A stretch of 64,000 nucleotides of DNA from Lyngbya sp. CCAP 1446/10 (GCF_026130175.1 NZ_JAIGNI010000009.1:62001-126000); one strand, 5' to 3'; counted from the first letter of the stretch, positions 35,628-45,619 are shown. Program-made: numbers and translations. The notes: generated by a model from the sequence alone, not told the origin.

Positions 35628-37466
35628 TCAAAATGGCGTCGCCGCCCGTAAGTGCAGCCTCGATCCCAACTGCGGATGCTCAAAGGAAAGCTCCCGCGCG
35701 TGCAAGTGTAGCCGGCTCGCAGCAGCGCGACATCCGTACAGTCGATCGCCCAAAATCGGTATTCCCAACCCTCGAACATCCGCTGCATGAACCCTCAATT
35801 GATGCGTGCGCCCCGTCAGTGGCAAAAACTCCACGCGATCGTAATTTCCCTGTTGCGCCATTACCCGAAAGCGAGTAACGCTGGGTTTTCCGAACTCCCA
35901 ATCAACTTGCTGAAGCAGGGAATTTTCCGCGTCTTCGGCGATCGGCAGTTCGATCGTCCCCGCCTCTATGTTGACAGTCCCCGAAAGCACTGCTTCATAA
36001 ACTTTGTGAACCTGGCGTTTCTCAAATTGCTGCCTGATTTGACTGGCGGTTTCTTTGTCCCGTGTTAGCAGCAAAATCCCAGATGTTCCTAAATCTAAGC
36101 GATGCACCGCAGTCAGTTCTAACCCATCCGGTAACAAGTTCCGCAAGCGACTTAGCACGCTATCTTGATTTGCCAAATAACGGCCGGGAACTGACAGCAA
36201 AGCTGAGGGTTTGTTGATCGCAATCAACCATTTATCTTCATAAACAATCGGCAGCATTTGCTGGTAATCAGTGATTGTACTGCGATCGGTAACAGGCAAG
36301 ATGCCCGTTCCACCAGAATTTTTCTCACTTGTGGGGCGGGCTTCTAACCCGCCACTAAAATGCTGATGTGAAAATGTTTGCGATCGGACTTGTGACCGAG
36401 TTTTGTGATTAGCCGACGATTGAAAATCCGGGTAAGCTTTCGGTTGCGAAATACTTGGATTTGGCGACAATCCTGACAGCAAAAAACCCATGAGTGGCTG
36501 ACATCGATCGCCACAAGCACCGTAAAATTCTCCCTGAACCTTATCCCCCGATGGCGGCCCCCACCAAAACTCAGCCATTGCTAGCGGTTTCAAATTGTGT
36601 ACTGCCGCGCAGTGCAGCAATTTTGGCGCGCAGCAGTCACCGGTGCCAGTGGGAATAGAATTAGCTGGCATCAATTCCTGGATCGATCGCGATTTTCCCA
36701 AAAAATTCACCAGAGTGTAAGCCGCGTGCATCTGCGTCTGAAGTTCGCGGGAAAGTTCTTTTCGCTGCTGTTTCAGCGTCCGCATCCGCCCGTCAGCAGC
36801 TTCAATTAATTGTTTTAGTGGCTGCAATATTTGATCCCGCTGCCGTTTCAATTGCCTCCGTTCAATTCCCTCCAAACGGCTGGCTTGATTCAGTTCTTCC
36901 AATGCAATTAAGAGTGTTTCTCCTGCGATAGTTTGACATAGCAACTGGCGTTTTTCGTCTCGCTGCTGCTTGCAATTGCGGTGGCGCTCATTCAAAACTT
37001 GCAATTGCAATTCAAACTCGCCCAATAAAGCCGTATAATCCTGTCGCTGCGGGAGTTGATTCAGTGCAATCAGTTCCTGTTTCATCGCCTCCAATTGGGC
37101 CAACGTGCGGGCTTCCTCGAATGCAACTCGCGATCGTCCTGGAATCGGCGGCACCCAGCCGTCAACAACGCTGCAACCGTTCAGCATCCCGGAAAATGCT
37201 TTCAGAATCCGCTGTTCCCCCCAAGGCATCTCCACCAGCAATATGCCGTACATCTTGCCCTCGGTAGTGCAGGAATTGTCAGCAGCCAGGTATTGCATCA
37301 AGCCCCTGGCGATCTCCTCAGACATTCGATTGCGGGGCAGTCTCAGCAGCTCGCCGCTTTGAGGACAACGGCCTTCGTACCAATAATTGCAGGAAAGGTC
37401 GATCGACCCCGAATTACGATCTGTAAAGCAGTCCGTGAAATCTAAAAGTGCGTGCACAAATAACAT
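35628..37466 (-). CDS. RluA-family pseudouridine synthase with long N-terminal extension
   Basis: The C-terminal third (about residues 410-612) is a RluA-type catalytic domain: IVYEDKWLIAINKPSALLSV, the catalytic Asp in AVHRLDLGTSGILLLTRD, and LTGRTHQLRVHA. The first 280 residues form an unrelated domain (CNYWYEGRCPQSGELLRLPR) with a long Gln/Arg/Glu-rich helical region (about 130-260) that looks like a coiled coil. This long form is known in cyanobacteria. Around residue 390 the linker carries SGGTGILPVTD, encoded by a GACGGGCATCTTGCC dispersed repeat also found in spacer DNA near 25266. The RNA target is unknown. Confidence 0.88.
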   Translation of the reverse strand: MLFVHALLDFTDCFTDRNSGSIDLSCNYWYEGRCPQSGELLRLPRNRMSEEIARGLMQYLAADNSCTTEGKMYGILLVEMPWGEQRILKAFSGMLNGCSVVDGWVPPIPGRSRVAFEEARTLAQLEAMKQELIALNQLPQRQDYTALLGEFELQLQVLNERHRNCKQQRDEKRQLLCQTIAGETLLIALEELNQASRLEGIERRQLKRQRDQILQPLKQLIEAADGRMRTLKQQRKELSRELQTQMHAAYTLVNFLGKSRSIQELMPANSIPTGTGDCCAPKLLHCAAVHNLKPLAMAEFWWGPPSGDKVQGEFYGACGDRCQPLMGFLLSGLSPNPSISQPKAYPDFQSSANHKTRSQVRSQTFSHQHFSGGLEARPTSEKNSGGTGILPVTDRSTITDYQQMLPIVYEDKWLIAINKPSALLSVPGRYLANQDSVLSRLRNLLPDGLELTAVHRLDLGTSGILLLTRDKETASQIRQQFEKRQVHKVYEAVLSGTVNIEAGTIELPIAEDAENSLLQQVDWEFGKPSVTRFRVMAQQGNYDRVEFLPLTGRTHQLRVHAADVRGLGIPILGDRLYGCRAAASRLHLHARELSFEHPQLGSRLHLRAATPF

Positions 37467-37718
37467 ATTAAATTTGATTTGAAATCTGAATCAGGACATA
37501 TTTATTTTGGTCCTGCCTGTATTGTACAGTCGTCTACCGAAAGTGGGGGGAGTGCATAATTTTATACACATACAGTTAAGTAAACATAATTTGTCACAGC
37601 AGACCAGACCTGATATGGTAGATTGGTTTCAAAACAGCAACGAGTTAAAATAAAGCATAAGTTAATATATTAAGACCGCAAGCTTGTTAACCCACTAAAT
37701 TTTATATATGTAAGGCGT

Positions 37719-39401
37719 ATGCCAGACTTCTCGACGAATGCCACGGAAAACTCCTCAAACCCCCAACCAGCTTTGCTGCCGCCGATTTTAAGAATTTTTG
37801 CAGCATTTCCAGATTACGATCGGGGTAATAGACAGTACGCCTCGGGAAGGTACGAAGCGGCAATCATTTGCTACGGAAAAGCGGTGCAAATTAAGCCGGA
37901 TTGGACTCGGGCGTGGCTGAATCTGGGCAAAGCTTACAAGCAACTGCACTCCTGGGCAGAAACGGTGGCCTGTTGCGATCGAGCGATCGCCATTAACCCC
38001 GAAGAATATTGGGCCTGGATGCTCCGCGGGACAGCACTGTTAAGTTTGCAGAATCACCCGGAGGCGATCGCAACTTTCGACAAAGCAATTGAAATCAATC
38101 CAGAAAAGCACGAAGCTTGGTATCAGCAGGGCAGAGTTTTAGAGGAATTGCAGGAGTGGGATAAAGCAGCAACCTGTTACAAAAAAGCCACCCAAATTCA
38201 TCCAAATTTGCCCGCGATGTGGTATAGGCAAGGCAGCGTATTACTGCAAGCCTCGCGCTACCCTGAGGCTGTGGCTGCCTACGATCGCGCTCTCAAACTC
38301 GTCCCGAACAATTGGGAAGCTTGGCTAAACCGAGGTTTGGCTCTGATGAAGGCCGAACGCTACGCTGAAGCTGTAACTTCTTACGATCGCGCCATTCAAC
38401 TGCAACCACAAAACAGTCTGGCTTGGTTCAATCGGGGCATTGCTTCGGCAAAATTGCACAAATATGGAGAAGCAGTCACAGCTTACGATCGCGTGCTGCA
38501 ACTCCAACCCAACGACTGCGAAGCTTGGTTGTATAAAGGCATGGCCCTCAAACACCAGTGGCGCGATGGGGCAATTGCTTGTTTCGATCGCGCAATTCAA
38601 ATGAATCCTGCTTATCCTGAAGCATGGATCGGGCGCGGTCAAACACTGTCAGAATCAAGAGATCATGAAGGTGCGATCGCTGCTTTTGACCAAGCGATTC
38701 AAATTAATCCGAATTTCCCCGAAGCATGGCTGGGTAGAGGCATCGCCCTAGCAGAAATGGAACGCTACAAAGATGCGATCATCGCTTACAGCAATGCCCT
38801 CCAAATTGAAGGTAATTTTCTAGAAGCTTGGAATTTTCGAGGCGAAGCACTCGAAAAATTGCAGCAATACGAAGAAGCGATCACCTGTTATGATAAAGTA
38901 ATCTCTCTCAGTTCAGAAGCAGAAATTACATCAAAAGTAGGCTTGCAGCAAGGCGCAGCGCTAGAAAAATTGCAGCGTTACGAAGAAGCCGTCGCAGCTT
39001 ACAACCGCGTCATTAAAAACGTGCCAGACAATTTTGAAGCTTGGTTGAAACGTGGCAACGCCCTGTCAAATTTGCAGCAGTACGAGCAAAGTCTAGCATC
39101 ATACGATCGAGCAATTACTATCTGGCCAGACAGCTATCAAGGCTGGGTGCAGCGAGGTTTGATGCTAGGGAAAATGCAGCGCTATTCCGAAGCACTCGTC
39201 GCTTTTGACCAAGTGATTCAACTCAAGCCGGACAACTGGGAAGCTTGGGCGCAGCGGGGCGACGTTTTGCAAAAATTGCAGCGGACTCAAGATGCAATTA
39301 GTTCTTACGGAGTCGCCCTAGAAATCAAACCAGATTACTACGAAGCTCTAGTAAGTCGAGAAGAATTGAGACTCAAAGACGCAATCCCAGGAAAATGGTA
39401 A
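37719..39401 (+). CDS. TPR repeat protein
   Basis: The 560-residue protein consists almost entirely of about fifteen 34-residue TPR units from residue about 33 onward. Each carries the pattern W-L-x-x-G with A-x-x-x-Y-D-x-A-I-x-x-x-P (for example AWLNLGKAYKQLHSWAETVA, YAEAVTSYDRAIQLQPQNS). There is no signal peptide or catalytic domain, so it is probably a cytoplasmic scaffold for protein contacts. A GAAGAAG array begins within a few bases of its TAA stop. The regular repeat structure may itself undergo unit gain and loss. Confidence 0.9.
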   Translation: MPDFSTNATENSSNPQPALLPPILRIFAAFPDYDRGNRQYASGRYEAAIICYGKAVQIKPDWTRAWLNLGKAYKQLHSWAETVACCDRAIAINPEEYWAWMLRGTALLSLQNHPEAIATFDKAIEINPEKHEAWYQQGRVLEELQEWDKAATCYKKATQIHPNLPAMWYRQGSVLLQASRYPEAVAAYDRALKLVPNNWEAWLNRGLALMKAERYAEAVTSYDRAIQLQPQNSLAWFNRGIASAKLHKYGEAVTAYDRVLQLQPNDCEAWLYKGMALKHQWRDGAIACFDRAIQMNPAYPEAWIGRGQTLSESRDHEGAIAAFDQAIQINPNFPEAWLGRGIALAEMERYKDAIIAYSNALQIEGNFLEAWNFRGEALEKLQQYEEAITCYDKVISLSSEAEITSKVGLQQGAALEKLQRYEEAVAAYNRVIKNVPDNFEAWLKRGNALSNLQQYEQSLASYDRAITIWPDSYQGWVQRGLMLGKMQRYSEALVAFDQVIQLKPDNWEAWAQRGDVLQKLQRTQDAISSYGVALEIKPDYYEALVSREELRLKDAIPGKW

Positions 39402-39404
39402 GGG

Positions 39405-39483
39405 GGAAGAAGGAAGAAGGAAGAAGGAAGAAGGAAGAAGGAAGAAGGAAGAGTTGACAGTTGACAGTTGACAGTTGACAGTT
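39405..39483. repeat. GAAGAAG-type and TTGACAG heptamer arrays
   Basis: About seven GGAAGAA units (39405-39452) run directly into about four TTGACAG units (39453-39483). The first unit type is the one that is translated inside TpsA1, TpsA3 and TpsA4. Confidence 0.95.
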
Positions 39484-39687
39484 CACCTAAGGAAGTAAGG
39501 AAGAAGGAATAAGGAAAAACTTACTGAGATATATCTTCTTCTCTCTTTCTCTGGGTTCTCTGCGCCCTCTGCGGTATATAAAAAAAACTAATTAAACCCT
39601 AAAATAATGTTAATCTATTCCGATCAAGTGCGATCGCAGAAGTGATTAATTATAGGCAAATATTAACAGATCCAACTGACAACAAAA

Positions 39688-40069
39688 ATGACACAATCAG
39701 ACAACTCGATCGCAGTTGCGAGTTCCACTTCCCAACAGCCACGCGAAAATTCGCTACAGCAGGCAGATCAGGCAATTTCCGAATTTGAACGCTCGAACCT
39801 GCTCAGCTTTTGGCCAGCTTTAAACAAAACCCAAATCATCGCCGAAATGCGATCGCGCATCCACGATCCTTTCTAAGTAAATCAAGGTGGACAGCCTTTT
39901 TTCGGCCCCGCTGCCATCACCAACGAAAAATTTCAGCCATCAGCTCGATCCCGCAGCAAAAAAACAAGGTGATGGGCCAATAGTGCAAGATGTCAGTTAT
40001 CAAGAATACTTTCTGTGGGAGATTGCCCGACAGCACCCTAAATTAAAAATTAGCACAGGCAATTGCTGA
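39688..40069 (+). pseudogene. Probable disrupted gene, papain/C39-like in part
   Basis: A 62-codon frame from ATG 39688 (through LLSFWPALNKTQIIAEMRSR and IHDPF) ends at TAA 39874-39876. Reading on in the same frame gives VNQGGQPFFGPAAITNEKFQ, reminiscent of the NQGxQPFCGPA start of papain/C39-like peptidases with the Cys replaced by Phe. A second stop follows. A different frame then continues with a hydrophilic stretch ending EIARQHPKLKISTGNC at 40069. This looks like a gene broken by a stop and at least one frameshift. The peptidase assignment is tentative; the 62-codon piece could also be a genuine small gene. Confidence 0.4.
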
Positions 40070-40193
40070 TTCTGCTGACTTCATGTTATAGTAGTTTTTC
40101 AAGAATTAAATTCGGTTGCGTAGTTTGTTGGTATTTATTTACAAGCGTCTCTCCGAATCTAACTCTCTGCACCCTAATGATTCTGGAGATTTT

Positions 40194-40505
40194 ATGTCGA
40201 TTTACGTTGGTAATCTTTCCTACGAGGTATCATCAGAAGACCTCAGCCAAGTATTTGCCGAGTACGGTACCGTTAGCCGGGTTCAACTGCCAACGGACAG
40301 GGAAACAGGCAAGATGCGGGGTTTTGCTTTTGTTGAAATGGCAAGCGAAGCAGAAGAATCAGCAGCCATCGCAGCCCTAGACGGTGCTGAGTGGATGGGC
40401 CGCGACTTGAAAGTCAACAAAGCTAAACCTCGCGAAGACAACAAACGCTCTTCGGGTGGCGGCGGCGGCTGGGGCGACAAGGATCGCTCTTCACGACGCT
40501 ACTAA
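40194..40505 (+). CDS. RRM-type RNA-binding protein (cyanobacterial Rbp)
   Basis: The 103-residue protein has a single RNA recognition motif, with RNP2 IYVGNL at the N-terminus and RNP1 RGFAFVEM at about residues 40-47. A short Gly/Ser-rich tail follows (SSGGGGGWGDKDRSSRRY). These glycine-tailed RRM proteins are typical of cyanobacteria, and several family members are cold-induced. ATG 40194 has GGAG at 40185-40188 and removes a non-RRM extension. A terminator follows at 40621. Confidence 0.95.
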   Translation: MSIYVGNLSYEVSSEDLSQVFAEYGTVSRVQLPTDRETGKMRGFAFVEMASEAEESAAIAALDGAEWMGRDLKVNKAKPREDNKRSSGGGGGWGDKDRSSRRY

Positions 40506-40620
40506 GCTTTGAGACTGAAAATCTGAGTTTTGGTGGTTGACAGCAGGTGCGAATGCTGATTTTTTAGCGGTTTGTGCGATCGATCCGCCAAATAAAACTC
40601 CCAAACCTTTAACTCAGTTT

Positions 40621-40650
40621 AGCCTCCTCCTTCGAGGGGGCTTTGTTTTT
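40621..40650 (+). terminator. Rho-independent terminator after the RRM gene
   Basis: AGCCTCCTC pairs with GAGGGGGCT across CTTC, followed by TTGTTTTT. It lies 116 bases after the RRM stop and within a 400-base gap that otherwise shows no gene. Confidence 0.8.
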
Positions 40651-40907
40651 GGCGAAAAATCCCGCCAGGTAAGCCCTTGGCACACTTCCCAGCCTAACTC
40701 GCGATTCAGTATCTTCTTAACTGCTTTTTTCAAGAAGCTTTCGGGATTTCTCAATTCAACTCCTGTAAACTATCAAACGAGAATTAAGCACAAAGAAAAG
40801 TTACAATAACCGCAAAAGTGATATTGCTCAAAAAAAACAATCTTTACTGAAAATTAGCCTAGAAAATCAGCCAGACCAGCAAATGTATTGATTTTGCTTG
40901 AATAAAG

Positions 40908-41519
40908 ATGCCCAAGGTTTACAGCACGGCCCAACTCATTAAAATCCTCGAAGAAGAGCGCCAAGCCTGCTTGCACGGGCGGCGTCTCAATTTGACTGAA
41001 ACGGATGCTACAGGGAACCCCGTAATTGACCGCTTTCTCAAATCTGAGGGCGTTCAAAAGTTCACTGCTTATCAAAATTTTAAGGCGGCCGTGCACGAAT
41101 ACCAGAGGGAACATCAAGTTTCTGGGATTGTCTGGCGGGAAATGACGGTTAAAGGCAATACTCTACGCTATCCGGCAGTCAATGACGAATTAATCGCTCT
41201 ACCGATCGATTTGATGACTCTGAAAGCAGCTAAGATTGCGATGTTGGAATTTTGGCAGCGGGTAACTGCGGGGATGGATTTGTATTTGAGTATTAACAGC
41301 GGGAAGGATTTTAGATCGATCGAGCCAATTGATGTAGAGGCTCTAACCCAGCGTACAGAATGGGCGAGTCTATCGAAGTGGGAAAAGTTGGATTTTCTGG
41401 AAATTTTGTTGCAGTTGGGCTGGGGGAAGCCGGAGGAAGCCTATTATAAGCGGGGATGGCCGACATCGGGCAGCGAGTACATTCACGCCGTAAAACCTGG
41501 ACAACGGCCGATTTGTTAA
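40908..41519 (+). CDS. Conserved hypothetical protein
   Basis: The 203-residue soluble protein contains YSTAQLIKILEEERQACLHG at the N-terminus, a central IVWREMTVKGNTLRYPAVND and an aromatic C-terminus (GWPTSGSEYIHAVKPGQRPI). It has no signal peptide, membrane segment or known catalytic motif, and I do not recognise a named family. Codon use and HIP1 content match the neighbours. A GTTGATA/GTTGACA heptamer array begins about 20 bases after its stop. Confidence 0.75.
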   Translation: MPKVYSTAQLIKILEEERQACLHGRRLNLTETDATGNPVIDRFLKSEGVQKFTAYQNFKAAVHEYQREHQVSGIVWREMTVKGNTLRYPAVNDELIALPIDLMTLKAAKIAMLEFWQRVTAGMDLYLSINSGKDFRSIEPIDVEALTQRTEWASLSKWEKLDFLEILLQLGWGKPEEAYYKRGWPTSGSEYIHAVKPGQRPIC

Positions 41520-41539
41520 TTAGTCAGTAGTCCTTGGTC

Positions 41540-41587
41540 AGTTGATAGTTGACAGTTGATAGTTGACAGTTGATAGTTGACAGTTGA
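41540..41587. repeat. GTTGATA/GTTGACA heptamer array
   Basis: About six alternating GTTGATA and GTTGACA units, the same family as the array at 41780-41853 on the other side of the spacer. Confidence 0.9.
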
Positions 41588-41683
41588 GAAGTAGGGGGCG
41601 TAGTAGACACAGCTTTAGTTTGTTGACCTCATACGTGAATCCTAAAGTAATAATTCAGAAGTTAATGGATGCACTCACCATTT

Positions 41684-41749
41684 CAGAAACCGGGTTTCTT
41701 GCGATATTTCTCGTTCCTGTTCTCAAAAATCGTAGAAACCCGGTTTCTT
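41684..41749. repeat. AGAAACCCGGTTTCT pair
   Basis: CAGAAACCGGGTTTCTT and TAGAAACCCGGTTTCTT are separated by a segment containing TTTCTCGTTC and CAAAAATCG. The same spacer type links the copies at 54524-54637, so the repeat unit is about 50 bases. Confidence 0.85.
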
Positions 41750-41779
41750 TCCCTCACACTAACTAATGACAACTGCCCA

Positions 41780-41853
41780 CTGTTAACTGTTAACTGTTAA
41801 CTATCAACTGTTAACTATCAACTATCAACTGTCAACTATCAACTGTCAACTGA
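41780..41853. repeat. GTTAACT/ATCAACT/GTCAACT array at the 3' end of egtD
   Basis: About ten heptamer units. On the minus strand the final units encode the C-terminal QLTVDS and the TGA stop of EgtD. Confidence 0.95.
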
Positions 41854-42875
41854 CAAAGCATCAAGCCAAACCACTGATTTGGATCTGTCCAAACTTGTAC
41901 AGGCTTTAAACCACGCTGCGAAAGATCTGCCTTTACAGTATTGAGATTAAACTTGCGCGAAATTTCGCTGCGGATAGTTTCTCCTGCGGCAAATTCCACC
42001 GTTAAATTTAGAGTACGTAAGTTCACGGTTTGCGCTTTTTTACTTTTCAAGTGCATTTCAATTTGACATTCCTCTTGATTGTAAAAAGCCCAATGCTCAA
42101 ACTGTGCTAAATCAAAATTTCCCTCATACCTCCGATTTAAATGCCGCAGCATATTCAAGTTAAATGCTGCTGTCACTCCTTGACTGTCATCGTAGGCAGG
42201 CTCTAAAATATCTTTAGATTTATCCAAATCAATTCCCAGTAAAAAATACTCTCCAGGCTGCAATGCACCGACAATTTGCGAGAAGAATAGATCGCATTCT
42301 TGAGGGTTGAGATTGCCGAGGGTACTGCCTAGAAAGCAAATCATTCGGGTTGGCAACGGTGACGGGGAAATTTTAGCTAAGGCTAATTCGTAAGTGCTGA
42401 CAAGTCCGTGAATTTGAAGCGACGGATAATCTGTCAACAGTTGACAAGCGCTGCTTTCTAGGATGGTAGGGCTGATGTCGATCGGCAAATAGTGCAGGGG
42501 ATATTCCAATTTGCTGTAAGCATCGAGGAGAATCCGGGTTTTGGTGGAACTGCCGCTGCCGAGTTCGACGATTTCGCACGGGCCCGTCAAATGGGCGATC
42601 GCCCCTGCGCACTCTTGCAAAATCGCCGTCTCCGTGCGTGTCACGTAGTATTCCGGCAATTGACAAATCAACTCGAACAGGTTCGAGCCGCGATCGTCGT
42701 AGAAATACTTGGGAGGAAGGGTTTTGGGGTTTTGAGTCAACCCGCTAACTGCATCGCTGCCAGGATTGATTTCTGCGGTTGTCGGTGCCACAGCGCTCAC
42801 CAGCCGCTCTAAGTGCAGCCGGTTTTCCTGTGTTGAGGCTGGGTTTGTCGTGTCGGACAGTCTTGGGGATTTCAT
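41832..42875 (-). CDS. egtD: EgtD, L-histidine N-alpha-methyltransferase
   Basis: EgtD trimethylates histidine to hercynine with SAM, the first step of ergothioneine synthesis. Visible features are LPPKYFYDDRGSNLFELICQ, YYVTRTETAIL, the SAM site IVELGSGSSTKTRILLDAY, YLPIDISPTIL and MICFLGSTLGNLNPQE. The N-terminus (about 25 residues) is variable. The gene lies 357 bases downstream of egtB on the same strand. Its C-terminal residues after LMLC (QLTVDS) and the stop are contributed by a TTGACAG-type heptamer array. Confidence 0.94.
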   Translation of the reverse strand: MKSPRLSDTTNPASTQENRLHLERLVSAVAPTTAEINPGSDAVSGLTQNPKTLPPKYFYDDRGSNLFELICQLPEYYVTRTETAILQECAGAIAHLTGPCEIVELGSGSSTKTRILLDAYSKLEYPLHYLPIDISPTILESSACQLLTDYPSLQIHGLVSTYELALAKISPSPLPTRMICFLGSTLGNLNPQECDLFFSQIVGALQPGEYFLLGIDLDKSKDILEPAYDDSQGVTAAFNLNMLRHLNRRYEGNFDLAQFEHWAFYNQEECQIEMHLKSKKAQTVNLRTLNLTVEFAAGETIRSEISRKFNLNTVKADLSQRGLKPVQVWTDPNQWFGLMLCQLTVDS

Positions 42876-43232
42876 AGAGTAAAATTAAGATGCAACAATG
42901 GGTATAGCACGCAGTCACCTTGCCAAATATCACGCTTAAGCCTGATTTTTTATGCCGATCTCCGTTATCTATTTTCTCACCAGATGGCGATCGCTCCCCA
43001 AATTAAAACTTAAAAATAATTTTTCCAAGTTTTTTTACTTAATATTTTGAAATGCGATTTATATTGACATTTATCAAGCAACTTCCCCCAGATTCTCTAG
43101 ACTTCTTGCTTAAATGTTTGATTGATAGACCGCAGATACAAGACAGATAAACACAGATTGACGCAGATAATTTCAAGATAAAAAAGCGAATAAATGCAAT
43201 TTTGTCTATTGCAGTTAGAATTGCATAATAAA
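42876..43232. other. Spacer between egtB and egtD
   Basis: Apart from a CCGCAGATACAAGACAGAT run followed by AACACAGATTGACGCAGAT (about 43130-43170), which matches fragments near 31540 and 58115, I see no gene or RNA. The egtD promoter is presumably here, if egtD is not read from egtB. Confidence 0.6.
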
Positions 43233-44672
43233 CTACTTAGCGCAACGAAAACCTGCGATAATTTGGCGCACGCCCGGATAGTACCAATTCCGAAAAGTCG
43301 ATCGCATTGCTTGAGGAAAAGTCGCCCAACTCCCGCCTTTCAAAACCCGGTGTTCTCCATCAAAATAGAGTTCAGAGTATCCTTTGTAAGGATAACTTTC
43401 AAATTCTGGATAGGCGTCAAAGGTTGAAGCTGTCCACTCCCAGACATTGCCCAACATATCGCAGCAGCCGATCGCACTTGCTCCTTCTGGAAAAGTGTCA
43501 ACTGGCGAGGTATTTGCAAGATGATTGCCGTGATTGCACAGGCTGGCATTTGGCCGTGTTTCTCCCCAAGGATAGGTAAGTTTCGTCTGATTTGTGGCAT
43601 CCCAACTCGCTGCTTTTTCCCATTCGGCTTCCGATGGCAAACGCTTGCCGATAAAGTTGCAGTAAGCTTCGGCTTCGTACCAACTGACGCCACAAACTGG
43701 ATGGTTGCTGAAAGCTGGATTTTCTGACCAGTAAAGCGGGCGATCGACTAAATGAACTTTTTGCCATTCCCAGCCCTCAGCAGACCACCAATCGTGGTTC
43801 TGATAGCCACCGGATGTCATAAAATCTCGGTATTGACCGCAAGTGACGGGATAGCGATCGATCGCGTATGCTTCCAAATAACACAAGTGGCGCGATCGCT
43901 CATTATCCAAAGCCTCAGCAGCATCGCTTCCCATATAAAATTCGCCGCCCGGAATTGCGATCGCCGGGGAATCGGTAATGGGGAATTGGTAATTGGGAAT
44001 CGGTAATTCGGAATCAGTAATCGGTAATTCGGAATCAGTAATTAATCTTCCTGCTGCCTTCTTAATTCTATCCGTGACATCCGTTAAATCCGCTACAAAA
44101 TCCGCTCCCAACCTTCTTCTATCCGTGACATCCGTTACATCCGCTACAAAATCCGCTCCCAACCTTCTTCTATCCGTGACATCCGTTACATCCGCTACAA
44201 AATCCGTTGCTAACCTTCCTTCTTCCTTCTGAACCATTTGCAACACAAAAGCAACAGTTTCACAGTGCTGGCTTTCGTGCTGAATCATAAACCGCCAGAG
44301 ACGTTCCTGCTGTTCAATCGGCGCAACTTCCAAATAATCTAAGACATTTTTTCGCACCGCATCCAGATAAAATTCAACCTCTGGAAACGCAGGCAAAAAA
44401 ACCCGTTGTGTTTTCGGCAAAATATCAGCAGCAAACAATTGGTGATACTCAGGAAAAACAGGCTTTAACCCAGCACATCGCTGCAACAGCCACAAATCCT
44501 CAGTATAAGCAATGTGACCTAAGTGCCAGCCAACCGGACTAAAATCAGGATGAGCTTGACTGCAAAAAGTATCATGATCGATGTCTGCAAATAGTTTGAA
44601 AGTGCCACGGCGACACTGCTGCAAATCGTGATAAATTGCCTCTTTAGAAGATTGGATAGATTTGGATATCAC
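43233..44672 (-). CDS. egtB: EgtB, hercynine oxygenase (sulfoxide synthase)
   Basis: EgtB couples hercynine with a thiol donor using non-haem iron and O2. The N-terminal DinB-like domain carries the likely iron ligands in [13 protein letters not shown] and [10 protein letters not shown]. The C-terminal FGE-sulfatase domain runs from [11 protein letters not shown] to AGFRCAK with [20 protein letters not shown] and MLGNVWEWT. Between them, residues about 150-236 are low-complexity repeat sequence ([17 protein letters not shown] twice, then ITDSELP units) that normal EgtB lacks. The GTG start at 44672 overlaps the end of egtC by 29 bases, so the two are probably translationally coupled. Confidence 0.93.
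   Translation of the reverse strand: MISKSIQSSKEAIYHDLQQCRRGTFKLFADIDHDTFCSQAHPDFSPVGWHLGHIAYTEDLWLLQRCAGLKPVFPEYHQLFAADILPKTQRVFLPAFPEVEFYLDAVRKNVLDYLEVAPIEQQERLWRFMIQHESQHCETVAFVLQMVQKEEGRLATDFVADVTDVTDRRRLGADFVADVTDVTDRRRLGADFVADLTDVTDRIKKAAGRLITDSELPITDSELPIPNYQFPITDSPAIAIPGGEFYMGSDAAEALDNERSRHLCYLEAYAIDRYPVTCGQYRDFMTSGGYQNHDWWSAEGWEWQKVHLVDRPLYWSENPAFSNHPVCGVSWYEAEAYCNFIGKRLPSEAEWEKAASWDATNQTKLTYPWGETRPNASLCNHGNHLANTSPVDTFPEGASAIGCCDMLGNVWEWTASTFDAYPEFESYPYKGYSELYFDGEHRVLKGGSWATFPQAMRSTFRNWYYPGVRQIIAGFRCAK
43965..44225. repeat. Tandem repeats translated inside EgtB
   Basis: Two and a half 51-base units (encoding [17 protein letters not shown]) are followed by GGAATCGGTAATTC-type short units. 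All units keep the EgtB reading frame. GGATGTAACGGAT cores of the first type also appear in TpsA2 near 16036-16105. Confidence 0.9.
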
Positions 44673-45432
44673 CGTCTACTCCCGTACTGATAATGCTCTG
44701 GACTGGACACTCCTGCCAATTGCCAGCAAATAAAGGCTCAGAAGCAATGATGACAGAATTTGGAAAATTTAGATCGTCCCGCAGCCAATAAAGGGAAGGA
44801 GGGACTTTTTGGGAAGCAAAGCGAGAGGCAACGAGCTGGTGTCCGTCGCTGATAATGATATTAGCTGAAAATTCTACGTTGTGAAGGTTTGCTAGCTCTG
44901 CCAAAGTTTTTAGGGAGTTTTGCAAAGCAGCTTGTATAGTCAGATTTGCGGTTGTTAATTCATTGACAAATAAGCCGAAGATGTGCTCTGAATCTGTAGT
45001 ACCGTTAATTGATTGATAAAGGGTATCGCTGAGCCGATCGCGAATTGGTCTATAAAGAGTTTTCCGAAAATTCTGCACAAAGCCGTTGTGTACGAACAAT
45101 AGGCGATCGTACCCAAAGGGCTGACAGTTGCTCAAATCTACAGCTTGTCCCGAAGTTGCACTACGAACATAGGCGATCGCGCATTTTGATTCAACGTACC
45201 GGCTAATACTCGGCAGATTGATGTCGCTCCAAATTGGTTGTACATTTTTATAAGTAAACGGGTCAGTATCTAGGTGCGGGTGATAGCAACCGATGCCAAA
45301 ACCGTCAGCATTGAGCAGGCCCGAAGTCATTTCGCGGGGCTGGTAACTCTGCACAATTAGCGAATGTTCCGGCTTGTACAGAATAGAATCGAGTAAAATC
45401 GGCTCGCCCAGGTAGCCAAGCAAACGGCACAT
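44644..45432 (-). CDS. egtC: EgtC-like class II glutamine amidotransferase
   Basis: The 262-residue protein starts MCRLLGYLG; Cys2 becomes the N-terminal nucleophile after Met removal, as in Ntn-type glutaminases. Further family stretches are [48 protein letters not shown] and [14 protein letters not shown]. EgtC removes gamma-glutamate from the EgtB product in mycobacteria. Many cyanobacteria keep EgtB and EgtD without a full pathway, so its exact role here is inferred. It is the first gene of the unit egtC-egtB, overlapping egtB by 29 bases. Confidence 0.9.
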   Translation of the reverse strand: MCRLLGYLGEPILLDSILYKPEHSLIVQSYQPREMTSGLLNADGFGIGCYHPHLDTDPFTYKNVQPIWSDINLPSISRYVESKCAIAYVRSATSGQAVDLSNCQPFGYDRLLFVHNGFVQNFRKTLYRPIRDRLSDTLYQSINGTTDSEHIFGLFVNELTTANLTIQAALQNSLKTLAELANLHNVEFSANIIISDGHQLVASRFASQKVPPSLYWLRDDLNFPNSVIIASEPLFAGNWQECPVQSIISTGVDGDIQIYPIF

Positions 45433-45619
45433 AAAATTTTTACAGCAAATTGATTAGCATTGTACGCCATCAGCCGCCAAATTGGTGGTTAGCGAAGCCC
45501 TTGAACAGGATCGCCCATCTTCAGCGTTTGAGAATAGGGTTTTTTGTCGGCCGCTGCCAGCATCGCAGTACAAACGGTACAGTAAAGGTAGAAACCCAGC
45601 AGAACAAGGAGACTCTTGA

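Noticed and set aside
44644-44672. 29-base overlap of egtC and egtB as a start-site error
   Set aside because: No later ATG, GTG or TTG preserves the EgtB N-terminal helix with [16 protein letters not shown], so the overlapping GTG is kept.
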